Below, piece by piece: positions 1-7,502 of a DNA stretch of 24,348 nucleotides (within the stretch, counting starts at the first letter, position 1; each line of letters begins with the position of its first letter). The translations under genes and the position numbers were made by a program. Below the pieces are notes generated by a model. That model ran no database searches. It was not told the DNA's origin and saw only the letters and a list, made by a program, of their open reading frames with translations. The DNA is taken from positions 1 to 24,348 of the forward strand of contig JAGHCE010000186.1 of NCBI GenBank assembly GCA_021160625.1, written 5' to 3'. Source of the stretch: Planctomycetota bacterium. GTDB lineage: Bacteria > Planctomycetota > DG-23 > SLPQ01.

Positions 1-1
1 A

Positions 2-1072
2 AACGGCCAGCCGATGAACCCGGTTCGGCGTGACTACCCGCGCGACTGCATCCAGACGGGCATAAGCGCCATAGACGGGATGAACACGCTCGTGCGCGGC
101 CAGAAGCTGCCCATATTCTCCGGCGCCGGCCTGCCGCACAATGAACTGGCGGCGCAGATTACCCGGCAGGCGACGATTCCCGGAGAAGAGAGCGCCTTTG
201 CGATAGTTTTCGCCGGCATCGGCATAAGAAATGACGACGCGCAGTTTTTCACGCGCAGTTTCCAGTCCTCGCGCGCCTCGGCCAACGTCACGATGTTTCT
301 GAACCTGGCGAGCGACCCAGCCGAGGAACGTATCCTTACGCCGCGCTGCGCACTGACCCTGGCCGAGCACCTGGCATTCGAGAAGGATATGCACGTCCTG
401 GTAATCCTCCTGGATATGACCAACTACTGCGACGCGCTGCGCGAGATCGCCTCGGCGCGCGAGGAGGTGCCCAGCCGCAAGGGGTACCCCGGATATATGT
501 ACAGCGACCTCGCCGAGATCTACGAGCGCACCGGCCGCATCCGTGGCAGGAAGGGCTCCATCACCCAGATACCGATCCTCACTATGCCGAATATGGACAT
601 CACGCACCCGATCCCGGACCTTACCGGCTACATCACCGAGGGGCAGATAGTCCTGGACAGGGAGCTCTTCCAGAAGGGGATTTACCCGCCGATAAACGTC
701 CTGCCGAGCCTGTCGCGGCTGATGAAGGACGGCATAGGCGCCGAGCGCACGCGTGAGGACCACGCGCACGTTTCGAGCCAGCTCTACGCCGCCTATGCCG
801 AGAGTCGCCGCATCCGCCAGCTGGCGGCCGTCATCGGCGAGGAGGAACTCTCCGAGGTGGACCGGGCGTACCTTGAGTTCGGGAATGGTTTCGAGGAGCG
901 CTTCACCGGGCAGGGCGAGGACGAAAACCGCACCTTCGACGGGACGCTTGACCTTGGGTGGGAGCTGCTGAGGGGGCTGCCTGAGCGGGTCCTGACCAGG
1001 GTGACGCGCGAGGAAATCGACAAGTATTACCACGGCGCCGCTGAAGTGCGCGACGAGGAGGAAGGCGAGTGA
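2..1072 (+). CDS. atpB: V-type ATP synthase subunit B, 5' end missing
   Basis: This is the non-catalytic, nucleotide-binding subunit of the soluble V1/A1 head of a V-type (archaeal-type) ATPase, which couples ATP to H+ or Na+ transport across the membrane. The frame is open to the left window edge, and the first codons read NGQPMNPVRRDYP, the conserved middle of the family, so roughly the first 110-120 residues lie outside. The internal ATG at 14 is not the true start. Visible family features are QTGISAIDGMNTLVRGQKLP, IFSGAGLPHNELAAQI (degenerate P-loop), FLNLASDPAEERI, the stretch VILLDMTNYCDALREI and the ENRTFD-like C-terminal region. The stop TGA overlaps the GTG start of subunit D, which indicates translational coupling. 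Subunit A and the other ATPase genes are expected upstream. The family call is firm. Confidence 0.95.
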   Translation, partial: NGQPMNPVRRDYPRDCIQTGISAIDGMNTLVRGQKLPIFSGAGLPHNELAAQITRQATIPGEESAFAIVFAGIGIRNDDAQFFTRSFQSSRASANVTMFLNLASDPAEERILTPRCALTLAEHLAFEKDMHVLVILLDMTNYCDALREIASAREEVPSRKGYPGYMYSDLAEIYERTGRIRGRKGSITQIPILTMPNMDITHPIPDLTGYITEGQIVLDRELFQKGIYPPINVLPSLSRLMKDGIGAERTREDHAHVSSQLYAAYAESRRIRQLAAVIGEEELSEVDRAYLEFGNGFEERFTGQGEDENRTFDGTLDLGWELLRGLPERVLTRVTREEIDKYYHGAAEVRDEEEGE

Positions 1073-1695
1073 GCCGGCTGCCGCTTGCGCCCACGAAGGG
1101 CAATCTCCTTGCGGTCAAGGACGAGCTGGGCTTGGCCAGTGAGGCCTATGAGCTCATGGAACGAAAGCGCGACGTGCTGGTCAACGAGCTTATGCGTTAT
1201 GCCGACAGGCTGCGCGAGGTCGAGCGGGAGTTCTATGCCAGGTTCGGCAGGGGCATTACGGCCTTCCGTACGGCGCGGGCGCTTTTGGGGGCCTCCCGGA
1301 TGCGGCAGGCGCTTTCCTTCCCTGTGGTGGAAAACGAGTTCAGCATCCTCGACCGCAGCGTGATGGGGGTTCATATAATCGAGCTTTCGATAACGAAGAC
1401 CGCCGACGAGCCGATGCCTGGCCCGGCCGAAAGCGTGCCGGAGTTCGAGGAGGCCGGCGAACACCTCCACAAGGCGCTCGAAGTTCTCGGTGAGTACGTC
1501 ACGCGGATGGGCTCGGTGTGGCGCCTTGCCACGGAGGTGAAAAAGACCCAGCGGCGTCTCAACGCCCTTGAGAATATCTTCATCCCCCAGTACCGGGAGA
1601 CGGCGCATTTTATCCAGGGGGTTCTCGAGGAAAACGAGCGGGAGGAATTTTTCAGGCAGAAGAGGGTCAAGAGCAAGCTGGCCCGCGGGGGGTAG
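1069..1695 (+). CDS. atpD: V-type ATP synthase subunit D
   Basis: Central-stalk (rotor) subunit D of the V-type ATPase, a long two-helix coiled coil that turns inside the A3B3 head. The 208-residue length is normal for the family. The N-terminal PTKGNLLAVKDELGLA followed by the helix with LMERKRDVLVNELM is the family signature, and the C-terminal half is again helical and charged (KKTQRRLNALENIFIPQY). The start is GTG at 1069, inside the stop of subunit B (GTGA overlap), so the pair is co-translated. The gene ends 42 bases before the universal stress gene. Whether the ATPase works as a synthase or a pump cannot be decided here because the membrane-ring subunits are not in the window. Confidence 0.94.
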   Translation: MSRLPLAPTKGNLLAVKDELGLASEAYELMERKRDVLVNELMRYADRLREVEREFYARFGRGITAFRTARALLGASRMRQALSFPVVENEFSILDRSVMGVHIIELSITKTADEPMPGPAESVPEFEEAGEHLHKALEVLGEYVTRMGSVWRLATEVKKTQRRLNALENIFIPQYRETAHFIQGVLEENEREEFFRQKRVKSKLARGG

Positions 1696-1737
1696 GATGG
1701 TTCCGCCTCGCCGCCGGAACGGCCAAAGGTGTGCAAG

Positions 1738-2166
1738 ATGCTCAAACGAATTCTCTACGTGGTAAATACGACCAAGGAGGCCCTGGAGGCGGCGACCTTC
1801 GTTGCCGAAATGGCCGTCATCGCGGACGCGCAGATAATCGCGTTCGGCGTGGTCGATACCTCCGCCGCGCAGCGCCTTATGCGCGCCACCGGCGAGGCCG
1901 AGGCTGAGATAGTCGTAAGGCTCGAGGAAGACACGTGGCACTACCTCTACGACGTCGAGGATACCTGCAAGGGCGTCGGCGCGAAAATCGTCCTGCAGCA
2001 GGACGAGGGCTTCCCCGACGCGAGGATCGCATCCGCTGCCAGGAAGTTCAAGGCGGACCTCGTCGTCCTGCCGCGCACCAGGCGCACCGGCGCCGCACAG
2101 TCGCGCCTGGAGAAATCAATAATGTCGCTCATTGAGCGTTTGGAATGTCCGGTCCTGGTCGTATGA
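1738..2166 (+). CDS. Universal stress protein family (UspA-like), probably not ATP-binding
   Basis: Single-domain Usp fold of 142 residues: it starts KRILYVVNTT (first beta strand), continues with a helix, and ends ECPVLVV, the classic last strand. ATG 1738 is chosen over the in-frame GTG 1729 because AAAGG at 1725-1729 is then at proper Shine-Dalgarno distance. The normal ATP-binding motif G-x2-G-x9-G-S/T near the C-terminus is not present (the region reads RTGAAQSRLEKSIMSLIERL), so this resembles the non-ATP-binding class. It sits between the V-ATPase genes and a PTS EIIA gene on the same strand, with gaps of 42 and 22 bases, which suggests one transcript. A role in tuning the ATPase or an ion transporter under stress is inference only. 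Confidence 0.88.
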   Translation: MLKRILYVVNTTKEALEAATFVAEMAVIADAQIIAFGVVDTSAAQRLMRATGEAEAEIVVRLEEDTWHYLYDVEDTCKGVGAKIVLQQDEGFPDARIASAARKFKADLVVLPRTRRTGAAQSRLEKSIMSLIERLECPVLVV

Positions 2167-2188
2167 GCCCAGTTGGAAGGATGTCGCC

Positions 2189-2647
2189 GTGAAGCTGAGT
2201 GAGAGTCTTGCCGAAAACGCCGTGGAAGTTCAGACCCGTGCGTCCACGAAACAGGAAGCCCTTGCACAACTCGTCGCGCTCGTCGAGAGGACGGACGGCT
2301 TCGCGGACGCCGACAGCCTGCTTGCGGAAATAAGCGAGCGTGAGGAGCTCGGGTCGACAGGGATAGGAAAAAGTGTGGCCATTCCCCACGTCCATCTCGA
2401 AAACGTCCACGAGATGCACGTTGCGATGATGACTTCGTCCTCAGGGATCGATTTCGACGCCATTGACGATGAACCCTGCCGGATTTTCATAATGGTCGTC
2501 GCACCCGACAGCGACCGGGAACAGTACCTCACGCTCCTGGCCGAGATTTCGCGGCTCTTCCGCAACGAGGATGTGCGCAGTGAGGTCCTCGCCGCGCAGA
2601 GCGTCCCAGAGCTCATCGAGGTGCTCCGCAAGTCTGAAACGCCGTAG
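2189..2647 (+). CDS. PTS EIIA domain protein, fructose/PtsN type
   Basis: A 152-residue stand-alone EIIA domain of the fructose/mannitol/PtsN class. The motif GSTGIGKSVAIPHVHL (residues 55-70) contains the phosphoryl-accepting histidine, H67. After it come the usual strands FIMVVAP and the helix YLTLLAEISRLFRNEDV. The start is GTG 2189, preceded by GGAAGGA at 2175-2181. A longer reading from an upstream ATG would overlap the stress gene and add sequence unlike the family. With no EIIB or EIIC nearby it is more likely a regulatory PtsN-like protein than part of a sugar transporter. PtsN is known in Escherichia coli to regulate K+ uptake and stress signalling. The window also carries trkH/trkA about 14 kb away, but a link is speculation. 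Confidence 0.9.
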   Translation: MKLSESLAENAVEVQTRASTKQEALAQLVALVERTDGFADADSLLAEISEREELGSTGIGKSVAIPHVHLENVHEMHVAMMTSSSGIDFDAIDDEPCRIFIMVVAPDSDREQYLTLLAEISRLFRNEDVRSEVLAAQSVPELIEVLRKSETP

Positions 2648-3125
2648 CCCACATGCCCTTGGGCACGACCCACTGGAAATCGCCGCCTCTTTCAGTATCA
2701 TCACAAGCTACCGTTCACGGGCGAGGCGTGCCGCGCCCCTACGGCTATGTGCCACTGGTGGTTCGGTAGGGGCACGATTTATCGCGCCCACGGCAACCTA
2801 TATTCGTCAATTGCGGGCGCAATGAATTGCGCCCCTTGGATGATATGTGTGCCACGGCGGGTCTTGCCCCGCCGTGCAGTTTCGTAGGGTGGGCTTCAGC
2901 CCACCTTACATGGTTTCCATAATTATTCCGCGTGGGCTAAAGCCCACCCTACATTAGTGTTTATTAATAGGTAGGGCGGACATTCTTGTCTGCCATTGTT
3001 TATTCCGTGTGTGGCAAGCCGCACTCTGCACGGCTGACGTTTCGAGGGCGCGATGAATCGCGCCCCTACAATGCAATGTGGCACTGGTGGCTTGTCCACC
3101 GGTGGTAATGGAATAAGGAGAAGAA
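2648..3125. repeat. Intergenic cluster A: about ten short hairpin repeats
   Basis: The 478-base gap has no credible gene and is filled with short inverted repeats. Clear stems are: 2719-2742 (GGGCGAGGC type); 2771-2788 (GGCACGAT/ATCGCGCC); 2815-2834 (GGGCGCAAT-GA-ATTGCGCCC); 2853-2876 (CACGGCGGG/CCCGCCGTG); 2888-2905 (GGTGGGCT/AGCCCACC); 2932-2947 (the same word in opposite orientation); 2975-2994 (GGCGGACA/TGTCTGCC, one G-U pair); 3046-3065 (GGGCGCGAT-GA-ATCGCGCCC); and 3082-3104 (CACTGGTGG/CCACCGGTG). A stemless TGTGCCACTGGTGG half-unit lies at 2748-2761. Many units are bordered by GTAGG or CCCTAC. The 3' end of the cluster reaches to within about 20 bases of the start of the next gene. Related units occur in five other gaps in this window. 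Confidence 0.85.
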
Positions 3126-4412
3126 ATGACCAAGAAGACCGGCAAACCCAATGTCACCATCGTCGGCGGGGGGATGATCACCCGAATCCAGGTACTCCCG
3201 TCCATTTATCAGCTGCAGCGCGTCGGCGTCATCAGCGACATCTCCATAACGGCGCTTAACGCCGCGCCTCTGAAGGTCCTGGCCGAGGACGAAATGCTCT
3301 GTAAAGGCTTTGCGGGGCAGAGATTCACCCCTTACCCGGACTTTCGCAAGGTAGCCCCTGACGAGAACTTCCCGGAGCTCTTCAAGGACGTCGTCTCGGC
3401 GATGGAGCCGCGAAACATCGTCGTCACGGCGGTTCCCGACCATCTCCATTACCCGATGATAAAGTTCGCCCTCGAACAGGACCAGCACGTCCTCACCGTC
3501 AAGCCGCTCGTGCTTTCGTACGCGCAGGCCGTCGAGATAGAAAAGCTGGCCTGGGAGCGCGGCCTTTTCGTGGGAGTCGAGTATCACAAGCGCTTCGACG
3601 ACAGGAGCCTTATGGCGCGCAAGGCCTACCGCGCGGGCCGCTTCGGCGAGTTTCGCCTCGGCACGGCGCGCCTGCACGAGTGCTGGTACTACAGGCATTC
3701 GAACTTCCAGAACTGGATGACCTGCGAAAACTCCGACTCGTTTTCCTACATCGGCTGCCACTACACGGACCTGGTCTCGTTCATCACGGGGCTTATGCCG
3801 CACCGCGTGTCGGTTGCGGGAATCGCGGAGAAATACCCCAACGGCAAGAAGGGCTTCCTCTGGACCGACGCACGCGTGACCTGGGGAAACGGCGCTATTA
3901 TGAATGTCCAGAACTCGCTTTCCTATCCCGACGATGCGCCCACCGGCAACGACCAGGGAATGACGATGTACTGCCAGGGTGACGATATCGGTGCAATGAT
4001 CTTCCACGACGACAAGTACAGGGGCGTGAAGCATTCGTATATTTCGAAGGGCGAAGGCGCAGGCGAGACGATTTTCGCCGAGCCGAGCCCCGATTACTTC
4101 AAGATGATTCCCACGGTGGGCGGGGGCCTGGCGCCGGTTGGCTACGGGTACCGCTCCATCGCCACGATAATCCGCGCGGCCTGCGGCATTGAGGAAAAGA
4201 CCGCCGGGATAACCGGGGAAAAGGCCCTCGCAGCGAGGCGCACGCTCATCAAGGAGATAGACGACGAAGGCCTCATTGCCACGCCGGCGAACTCAGCCTA
4301 CAATGAGCTGGTTATGGAGGCTGGCCGGCTGTCGATTTTGAACGACGGCCGGGAAGTCGAGATCGAATACGGCGAGAACGCAGGGGTGAAGTTCCGCGAG
4401 TATGGGAGGTAG
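3126..4412 (+). CDS. Gfo/Idh/MocA family NAD(P)-dependent oxidoreductase
   Basis: A 428-residue dehydrogenase of the glucose-fructose oxidoreductase / inositol dehydrogenase family. It is expected to oxidise or reduce a sugar or cyclitol hydroxyl with a nicotinamide cofactor in the cytoplasm. The Rossmann loop is VTIVGGGMITRIQVLPS (residues 10-26). The strand VVTAVPDHLHYPMI (99-112) is followed by HVLTVKPLVLSY, where K126 matches the conserved Lys-Pro of the family, although the usual Glu before it (EKP) is Val here. YHKRFDDR (153-160) continues the substrate site, and the C-terminal half is the alpha/beta sheet domain. Start ATG 3126 has AAGGAG at 3115-3120. The next gene on the strand encodes a secreted beta-helix protein 153 bases away, which suggests glycan-derived substrates. 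The exact substrate cannot be read from sequence. Confidence 0.9.
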   Translation: MTKKTGKPNVTIVGGGMITRIQVLPSIYQLQRVGVISDISITALNAAPLKVLAEDEMLCKGFAGQRFTPYPDFRKVAPDENFPELFKDVVSAMEPRNIVVTAVPDHLHYPMIKFALEQDQHVLTVKPLVLSYAQAVEIEKLAWERGLFVGVEYHKRFDDRSLMARKAYRAGRFGEFRLGTARLHECWYYRHSNFQNWMTCENSDSFSYIGCHYTDLVSFITGLMPHRVSVAGIAEKYPNGKKGFLWTDARVTWGNGAIMNVQNSLSYPDDAPTGNDQGMTMYCQGDDIGAMIFHDDKYRGVKHSYISKGEGAGETIFAEPSPDYFKMIPTVGGGLAPVGYGYRSIATIIRAACGIEEKTAGITGEKALAARRTLIKEIDDEGLIATPANSAYNELVMEAGRLSILNDGREVEIEYGENAGVKFREYGR

Positions 4413-4565
4413 AAAGCACGGCGGGGGGCCGAAGCGTGGGGTGGGTCGTGGGCGTGGACGTAGGGGCAGGACTTGCCCTGCCCGCTAACGAGGGCGCAGC
4501 AAGCAGCGCCCCTACGGTGGTGGGCAAGCCACCAGTGGCACACGACGAATGAGGGAGATGCGGCG
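4413..4565. repeat. Intergenic cluster B: three hairpin repeats
   Basis: The gap between the oxidoreductase and the beta-helix gene holds three inverted repeats: 4464-4483 (GGGCAGG-ACTTG..CCTGCCC), 4492-4511 (GGGCGC...GCGCCC, loop AGCAAGCA) followed by CCTAC, and 4518-4541, which is the reverse complement of the TGTGCCACTGGTGG unit seen in clusters A and D. The last unit stops about 10 bases before the Shine-Dalgarno (GAGGGAG, from 4551) of the next gene, so it would be part of the 5' leader of that mRNA. Confidence 0.8.
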
Positions 4566-6518
4566 ATGGGATTGAAGATTTTGACGCTTGTGATGCTGTA
4601 CGGCAATTTCACGACTATGGGCGTCGTCGCAGAGCTGCCGAAGGGGATGAGCGCCGATGACGTCAGCGAGGTCAAGGCGTACCTCGTTTCGGGTGAAACG
4701 CGAAAGCCCGTGCATAACCTGGCGCGCGTCGGCGGCACGGACCTCTTTGCCGGATCGCTCTTCTGGCTGGAGCCCGGCACCGAGTACACCGTCGAGGTGG
4801 AGTTCTGCGACCGCTCTGGCAAGCTCGTCGCAAAGGAGAGGGCGAAGGGGAGGACGCGGTCGGATCCGGTCATCCCGGACACGCCGAAATCCCTCTACGT
4901 GTCGCCGTCCGGCAGCGACGAGAACCCCGGGAGTATCGATAAGCCGCTCAAGACGCTCAACGCGGCCTTTGCGAAGCTAACGCCCGGCACAACGCTTTTC
5001 GTCCGGGAGGGCATCTACTACGAAGGCGCCCTCATCCCGCCGAAGGCCGCCGCGGGAGAGGGCCCCATTGTCATAAGGAATTATAACGGCGAGAGAGTCA
5101 CAATCGACGGCGCCGCACCGGACCTCATCGACGCGAAGTGGTCCACCGCCGACGGTAGGATCTACACGACGCCATTTGCTGGCAAGACCTGGAACGTGAC
5201 CGCTCAGGACAAAAAGACCGGCAAGTATTACCGCCTCTTTCCGCTCGAGACCAAAAGCGAAATCGACACCGGCAAGAGCGACGGCAAGACCTTCAAGCAG
5301 CTCGGTTTCACCGGCGCATACCACTGCGACGGCAAGAATATCCACATCGTCACGCCCGGTGGTGACATCTCGAACTACAAGGTGTTCGTCTCCCGTTTTA
5401 CCGAGGCGGTCACACTTTCCGACAGGGGGCATATCACGTTCGACGGTCTTGAGTTTGGCCACTTCGGCCGGGGTGACTGGGGCACGGCGATACTGATGGA
5501 GGATTCGTCGGAGAACCTTGTCCAGAACTGCCGGTTCTTCTATTGCAATACCGGCGTCTGGGTGCAATGGACCAGCTCCAACAACACCGTCCAGGACTGC
5601 CTCTTCGTCGACGACTTGGCACACTGGCATTTCACCTATGCGAAAAATCCCGCCGGCTACAACTACCACGAGCAGATTGAAACCGGCGCGGTCTATACCG
5701 GCGGGCGCTATACGGGCAGGGGCCTGGTGGTGAGGCGCAACCGGATGGAGGGCCTGTTCGACGGGGCGCATCTCGGGCCGTGGGTGGAGGTGAACTCCCG
5801 CACGAGCGAGACGGACTTTTCGTATAATACCGTCATCGACGTCGCCGACGACTTTGTCGAGACCGACGGCTACAGCCGCAACGTCCGCATCATAGGCAAC
5901 GTGATGGACAGGTCGCTTTCCGGGATATCCCTTGCGCAAGCCCTCGACGGGCCGACGTTCATCCTCTATAACGTCAACGCCAACTGCGGCGTCTGCGCCG
6001 CCACCACGAACCCCAGCGACTACCACTACGAGGGCTACCCTGTCAAGACCAACGGCGGCCCGCATCCAGATATTGGCTCCGGGCCGGTTTTCTTCTATCA
6101 CAACACTTCTTACACCACCGACCCCGACAGCCGCGCGTTCCTGGTAAAGGGAGCCAAGTGGCGCATCTTCGTCCTGCGAAACAACATCTGGTGCGGCAAG
6201 GCCGCTGGCTTTGTCTGCTGGCGACGGTCTCTTTCGCTGATGGACTGGGACTGGGACGACCTGTACCACGAGGCCGGGGCGTTTATGGATGTCGGGAAGG
6301 GGAGGAGCACATACAACACCATCCGAGACGCGCAGGCAAGGCTGGATGTCCTCAAGCACGGCATCTCGGCCGACCCGAAATTCGTCGACGCCGACGGCGG
6401 GAACTACCACCTCCGCCCGACGAGCCCCTGCATAGACGCCGGCGTCGTCGTTCCCGGAATAAACGACACCCGCTACAACGGCAAGGCCCCCGACATAGGC
6501 GCCCTCGAAGCGAAGTAG
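4566..6518 (+). CDS. Secreted right-handed parallel beta-helix protein with DUF1565-like domain
   Basis: About 650 residues. Start ATG 4566 is chosen because GAGGGAG (from 4551) precedes it and a signal-peptide-like N-terminus follows (MGLKILTLVMLYGN..., cleavage probably near residue 22). A longer in-frame reading from 4473 runs through repeat DNA. After a small FN3/Ig-like stretch (about 25-105), LYVSPSGSDENPGSIDKPLK marks the DUF1565 entry typical of pectin-lyase-like folds. It is followed by many short N-rich coils such as NLVQNCRFFYCNTGVWVQ, NNTVQDCLFVDD and NVRIIGNVMDRSLSGISL. The C-terminus NYHLRPTSPCIDAG...DIGALE is the usual closing motif of this class. It is probably extracytoplasmic and binds or cleaves polysaccharide; I cannot identify catalytic residues, so lyase activity is unproven. 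The gene converges on the PurO-like gene across repeat cluster C. Confidence 0.85.
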   Translation: MGLKILTLVMLYGNFTTMGVVAELPKGMSADDVSEVKAYLVSGETRKPVHNLARVGGTDLFAGSLFWLEPGTEYTVEVEFCDRSGKLVAKERAKGRTRSDPVIPDTPKSLYVSPSGSDENPGSIDKPLKTLNAAFAKLTPGTTLFVREGIYYEGALIPPKAAAGEGPIVIRNYNGERVTIDGAAPDLIDAKWSTADGRIYTTPFAGKTWNVTAQDKKTGKYYRLFPLETKSEIDTGKSDGKTFKQLGFTGAYHCDGKNIHIVTPGGDISNYKVFVSRFTEAVTLSDRGHITFDGLEFGHFGRGDWGTAILMEDSSENLVQNCRFFYCNTGVWVQWTSSNNTVQDCLFVDDLAHWHFTYAKNPAGYNYHEQIETGAVYTGGRYTGRGLVVRRNRMEGLFDGAHLGPWVEVNSRTSETDFSYNTVIDVADDFVETDGYSRNVRIIGNVMDRSLSGISLAQALDGPTFILYNVNANCGVCAATTNPSDYHYEGYPVKTNGGPHPDIGSGPVFFYHNTSYTTDPDSRAFLVKGAKWRIFVLRNNIWCGKAAGFVCWRRSLSLMDWDWDDLYHEAGAFMDVGKGRSTYNTIRDAQARLDVLKHGISADPKFVDADGGNYHLRPTSPCIDAGVVVPGINDTRYNGKAPDIGALEAK

Positions 6519-6735
6519 GAGGGCTTCGCCCCCTTCCTGCTATGGGGGGGTCTTCGACCCCTTTCTGCTATGGGGGCCACGGACGTTGTCCGTGGCAATC
6601 AACTGACCTTCCGCGAGCGAGGCAATGCCTCGCCCCTACGGCTATGTGCCACTGGTGGTTCGGTAGAGGCGCGATTTATCGCGCCCACGAAAGGTCAGGT
6701 GAATTCCGCGACCGGCATTTACGGGCCGGTCGCCT
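6519..6735. repeat. Intergenic cluster C: hairpin repeats between convergent genes
   Basis: Immediately after the stop codon comes GAGGGCTTCGCCCCCT (about 6519-6537), then a similar TTC-loop hairpin GGGGTC-TTC-GACCCC (6547-6561). Next are a CTATGGGGG flank and a perfect 9-bp stem GCCACGGAC-GTT-GTCCGTGGC (6576-6596), then GCGAGGCA/TGCCTCGC (6617-6633), the TGTGCCACTGGTGG unit (about 6644-6658) and GGCGCGAT-TT-ATCGCGCC (6668-6685). The block 6631-6689 is nearly identical to 2734-2792 in cluster A (59 bases, 2 differences by my alignment). The first hairpins may end transcription of the beta-helix gene, but there is no strong T-run. Confidence 0.82.
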
Positions 6736-7461
6736 TCAGGCGGTTGCTTGCTCGTAGGCGTTTGTCACCTCTATTATCGACACGCCCGTTTCGAGGTTGA
6801 CGGCCTTCACCGCCAGCGAGATGCGGTTGTCGGCGTCAAGGGCTTCCCAGAGGTCTTGAGCGATCTCGCCGGGCGTTCCCGCCAGCGGCAGGAGATACGG
6901 CTCGCCTTCGAAGGAGGGCAGCGGCGCGCCGTCGCCCGTGTAGGTCGTTATGGTGTAGCCGGCGCCCGTCGGCAGCGCCTCGTACTGGAAGGTATTCCTG
7001 ACGCAGGCGTCGGCGAAGGGGGATTTCTTGAGGACCGAGAGGTAGGTATTGACCGTGCCGTCTTCGATGATCGATATTCCTGAGATTCTCGGCGTGAAGT
7101 TCGGTGCGTCCGGTTCGTACTCCCTCGTCTCGAGCGCCCCGGCGAAGGTTACGCCGCCGGCTAAGGCGTCATAGATGGTATCGGTCTGGTTCCCGTTCGT
7201 CACGATGCAGGTCCCTTCGAACTCGCTCATCGCGTTGTAGATGATGAGGCTCGGGTCCTCGACCTTCGAAGCGTCGGCGGGTTCGGTGCGCAGGGTCGGC
7301 CCGTCGGCCACGAATACGCGGTTTCGGCTGTTGGCGCTGCGGCCCATTATCCAGTAGACCTGCACGAGATGCCTACCGTCCTCATCAAGGCCGATGACAA
7401 GGCCCCTTCCCGGATAGGCGTTTCCCCTCAGCGCTTCGAGATTCTTCTCGGCTTTCTTCAT
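6736..7461 (-). CDS. purO: IMP cyclohydrolase, PurO-like family
   Basis: A 241-residue protein of the archaeal-type IMP cyclohydrolase (PurO) family, which closes FAICAR to IMP in the last step of purine synthesis. Diagnostic stretches are NAYPGRGLVIGLDEDGR (14-30), VQVYWIMGRSANSRNRVF (33-50), NGNQTDTIYDAL (89-100) and APNFTPRISGIS (119-130). The start ATG follows AAGGGGC at close range on the minus strand. Most bacteria use the bifunctional PurH for this reaction, so a PurO-type protein is less common; bacterial homologues are known, but whether all are real cyclohydrolases is less clear. It lies 41 bases downstream of hypB on the same strand, so it is probably the last gene of that operon, an odd pairing of purine synthesis with nickel insertion. 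Confidence 0.82.
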   Translation of the reverse strand: MKKAEKNLEALRGNAYPGRGLVIGLDEDGRHLVQVYWIMGRSANSRNRVFVADGPTLRTEPADASKVEDPSLIIYNAMSEFEGTCIVTNGNQTDTIYDALAGGVTFAGALETREYEPDAPNFTPRISGISIIEDGTVNTYLSVLKKSPFADACVRNTFQYEALPTGAGYTITTYTGDGAPLPSFEGEPYLLPLAGTPGEIAQDLWEALDADNRISLAVKAVNLETGVSIIEVTNAYEQATA

Positions 7462-7502
7462 CGTGCCCCTTTTCTCCTCCAGGATTTCCCATATGGCGGT
7501 GT

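Noticed and set aside
2648..3125. CRISPR array
   Set aside because: The units differ in sequence, spacing is irregular, there are no constant repeats with unique spacers of even length, and similar units lie in unrelated gaps. No cas gene is visible.
3066..4034. 322-codon minus-strand frame opposite the first Gfo/Idh gene
   Set aside because: The plus strand encodes an unmistakable Rossmann dehydrogenase; the antisense frame also runs into repeat DNA.
4977..6410. 477-codon open frame on the minus strand opposite the beta-helix gene
   Set aside because: Antisense shadow in GC-rich DNA. The plus-strand product has clear DUF1565 and beta-helix motifs and the minus product shows no domain pattern.
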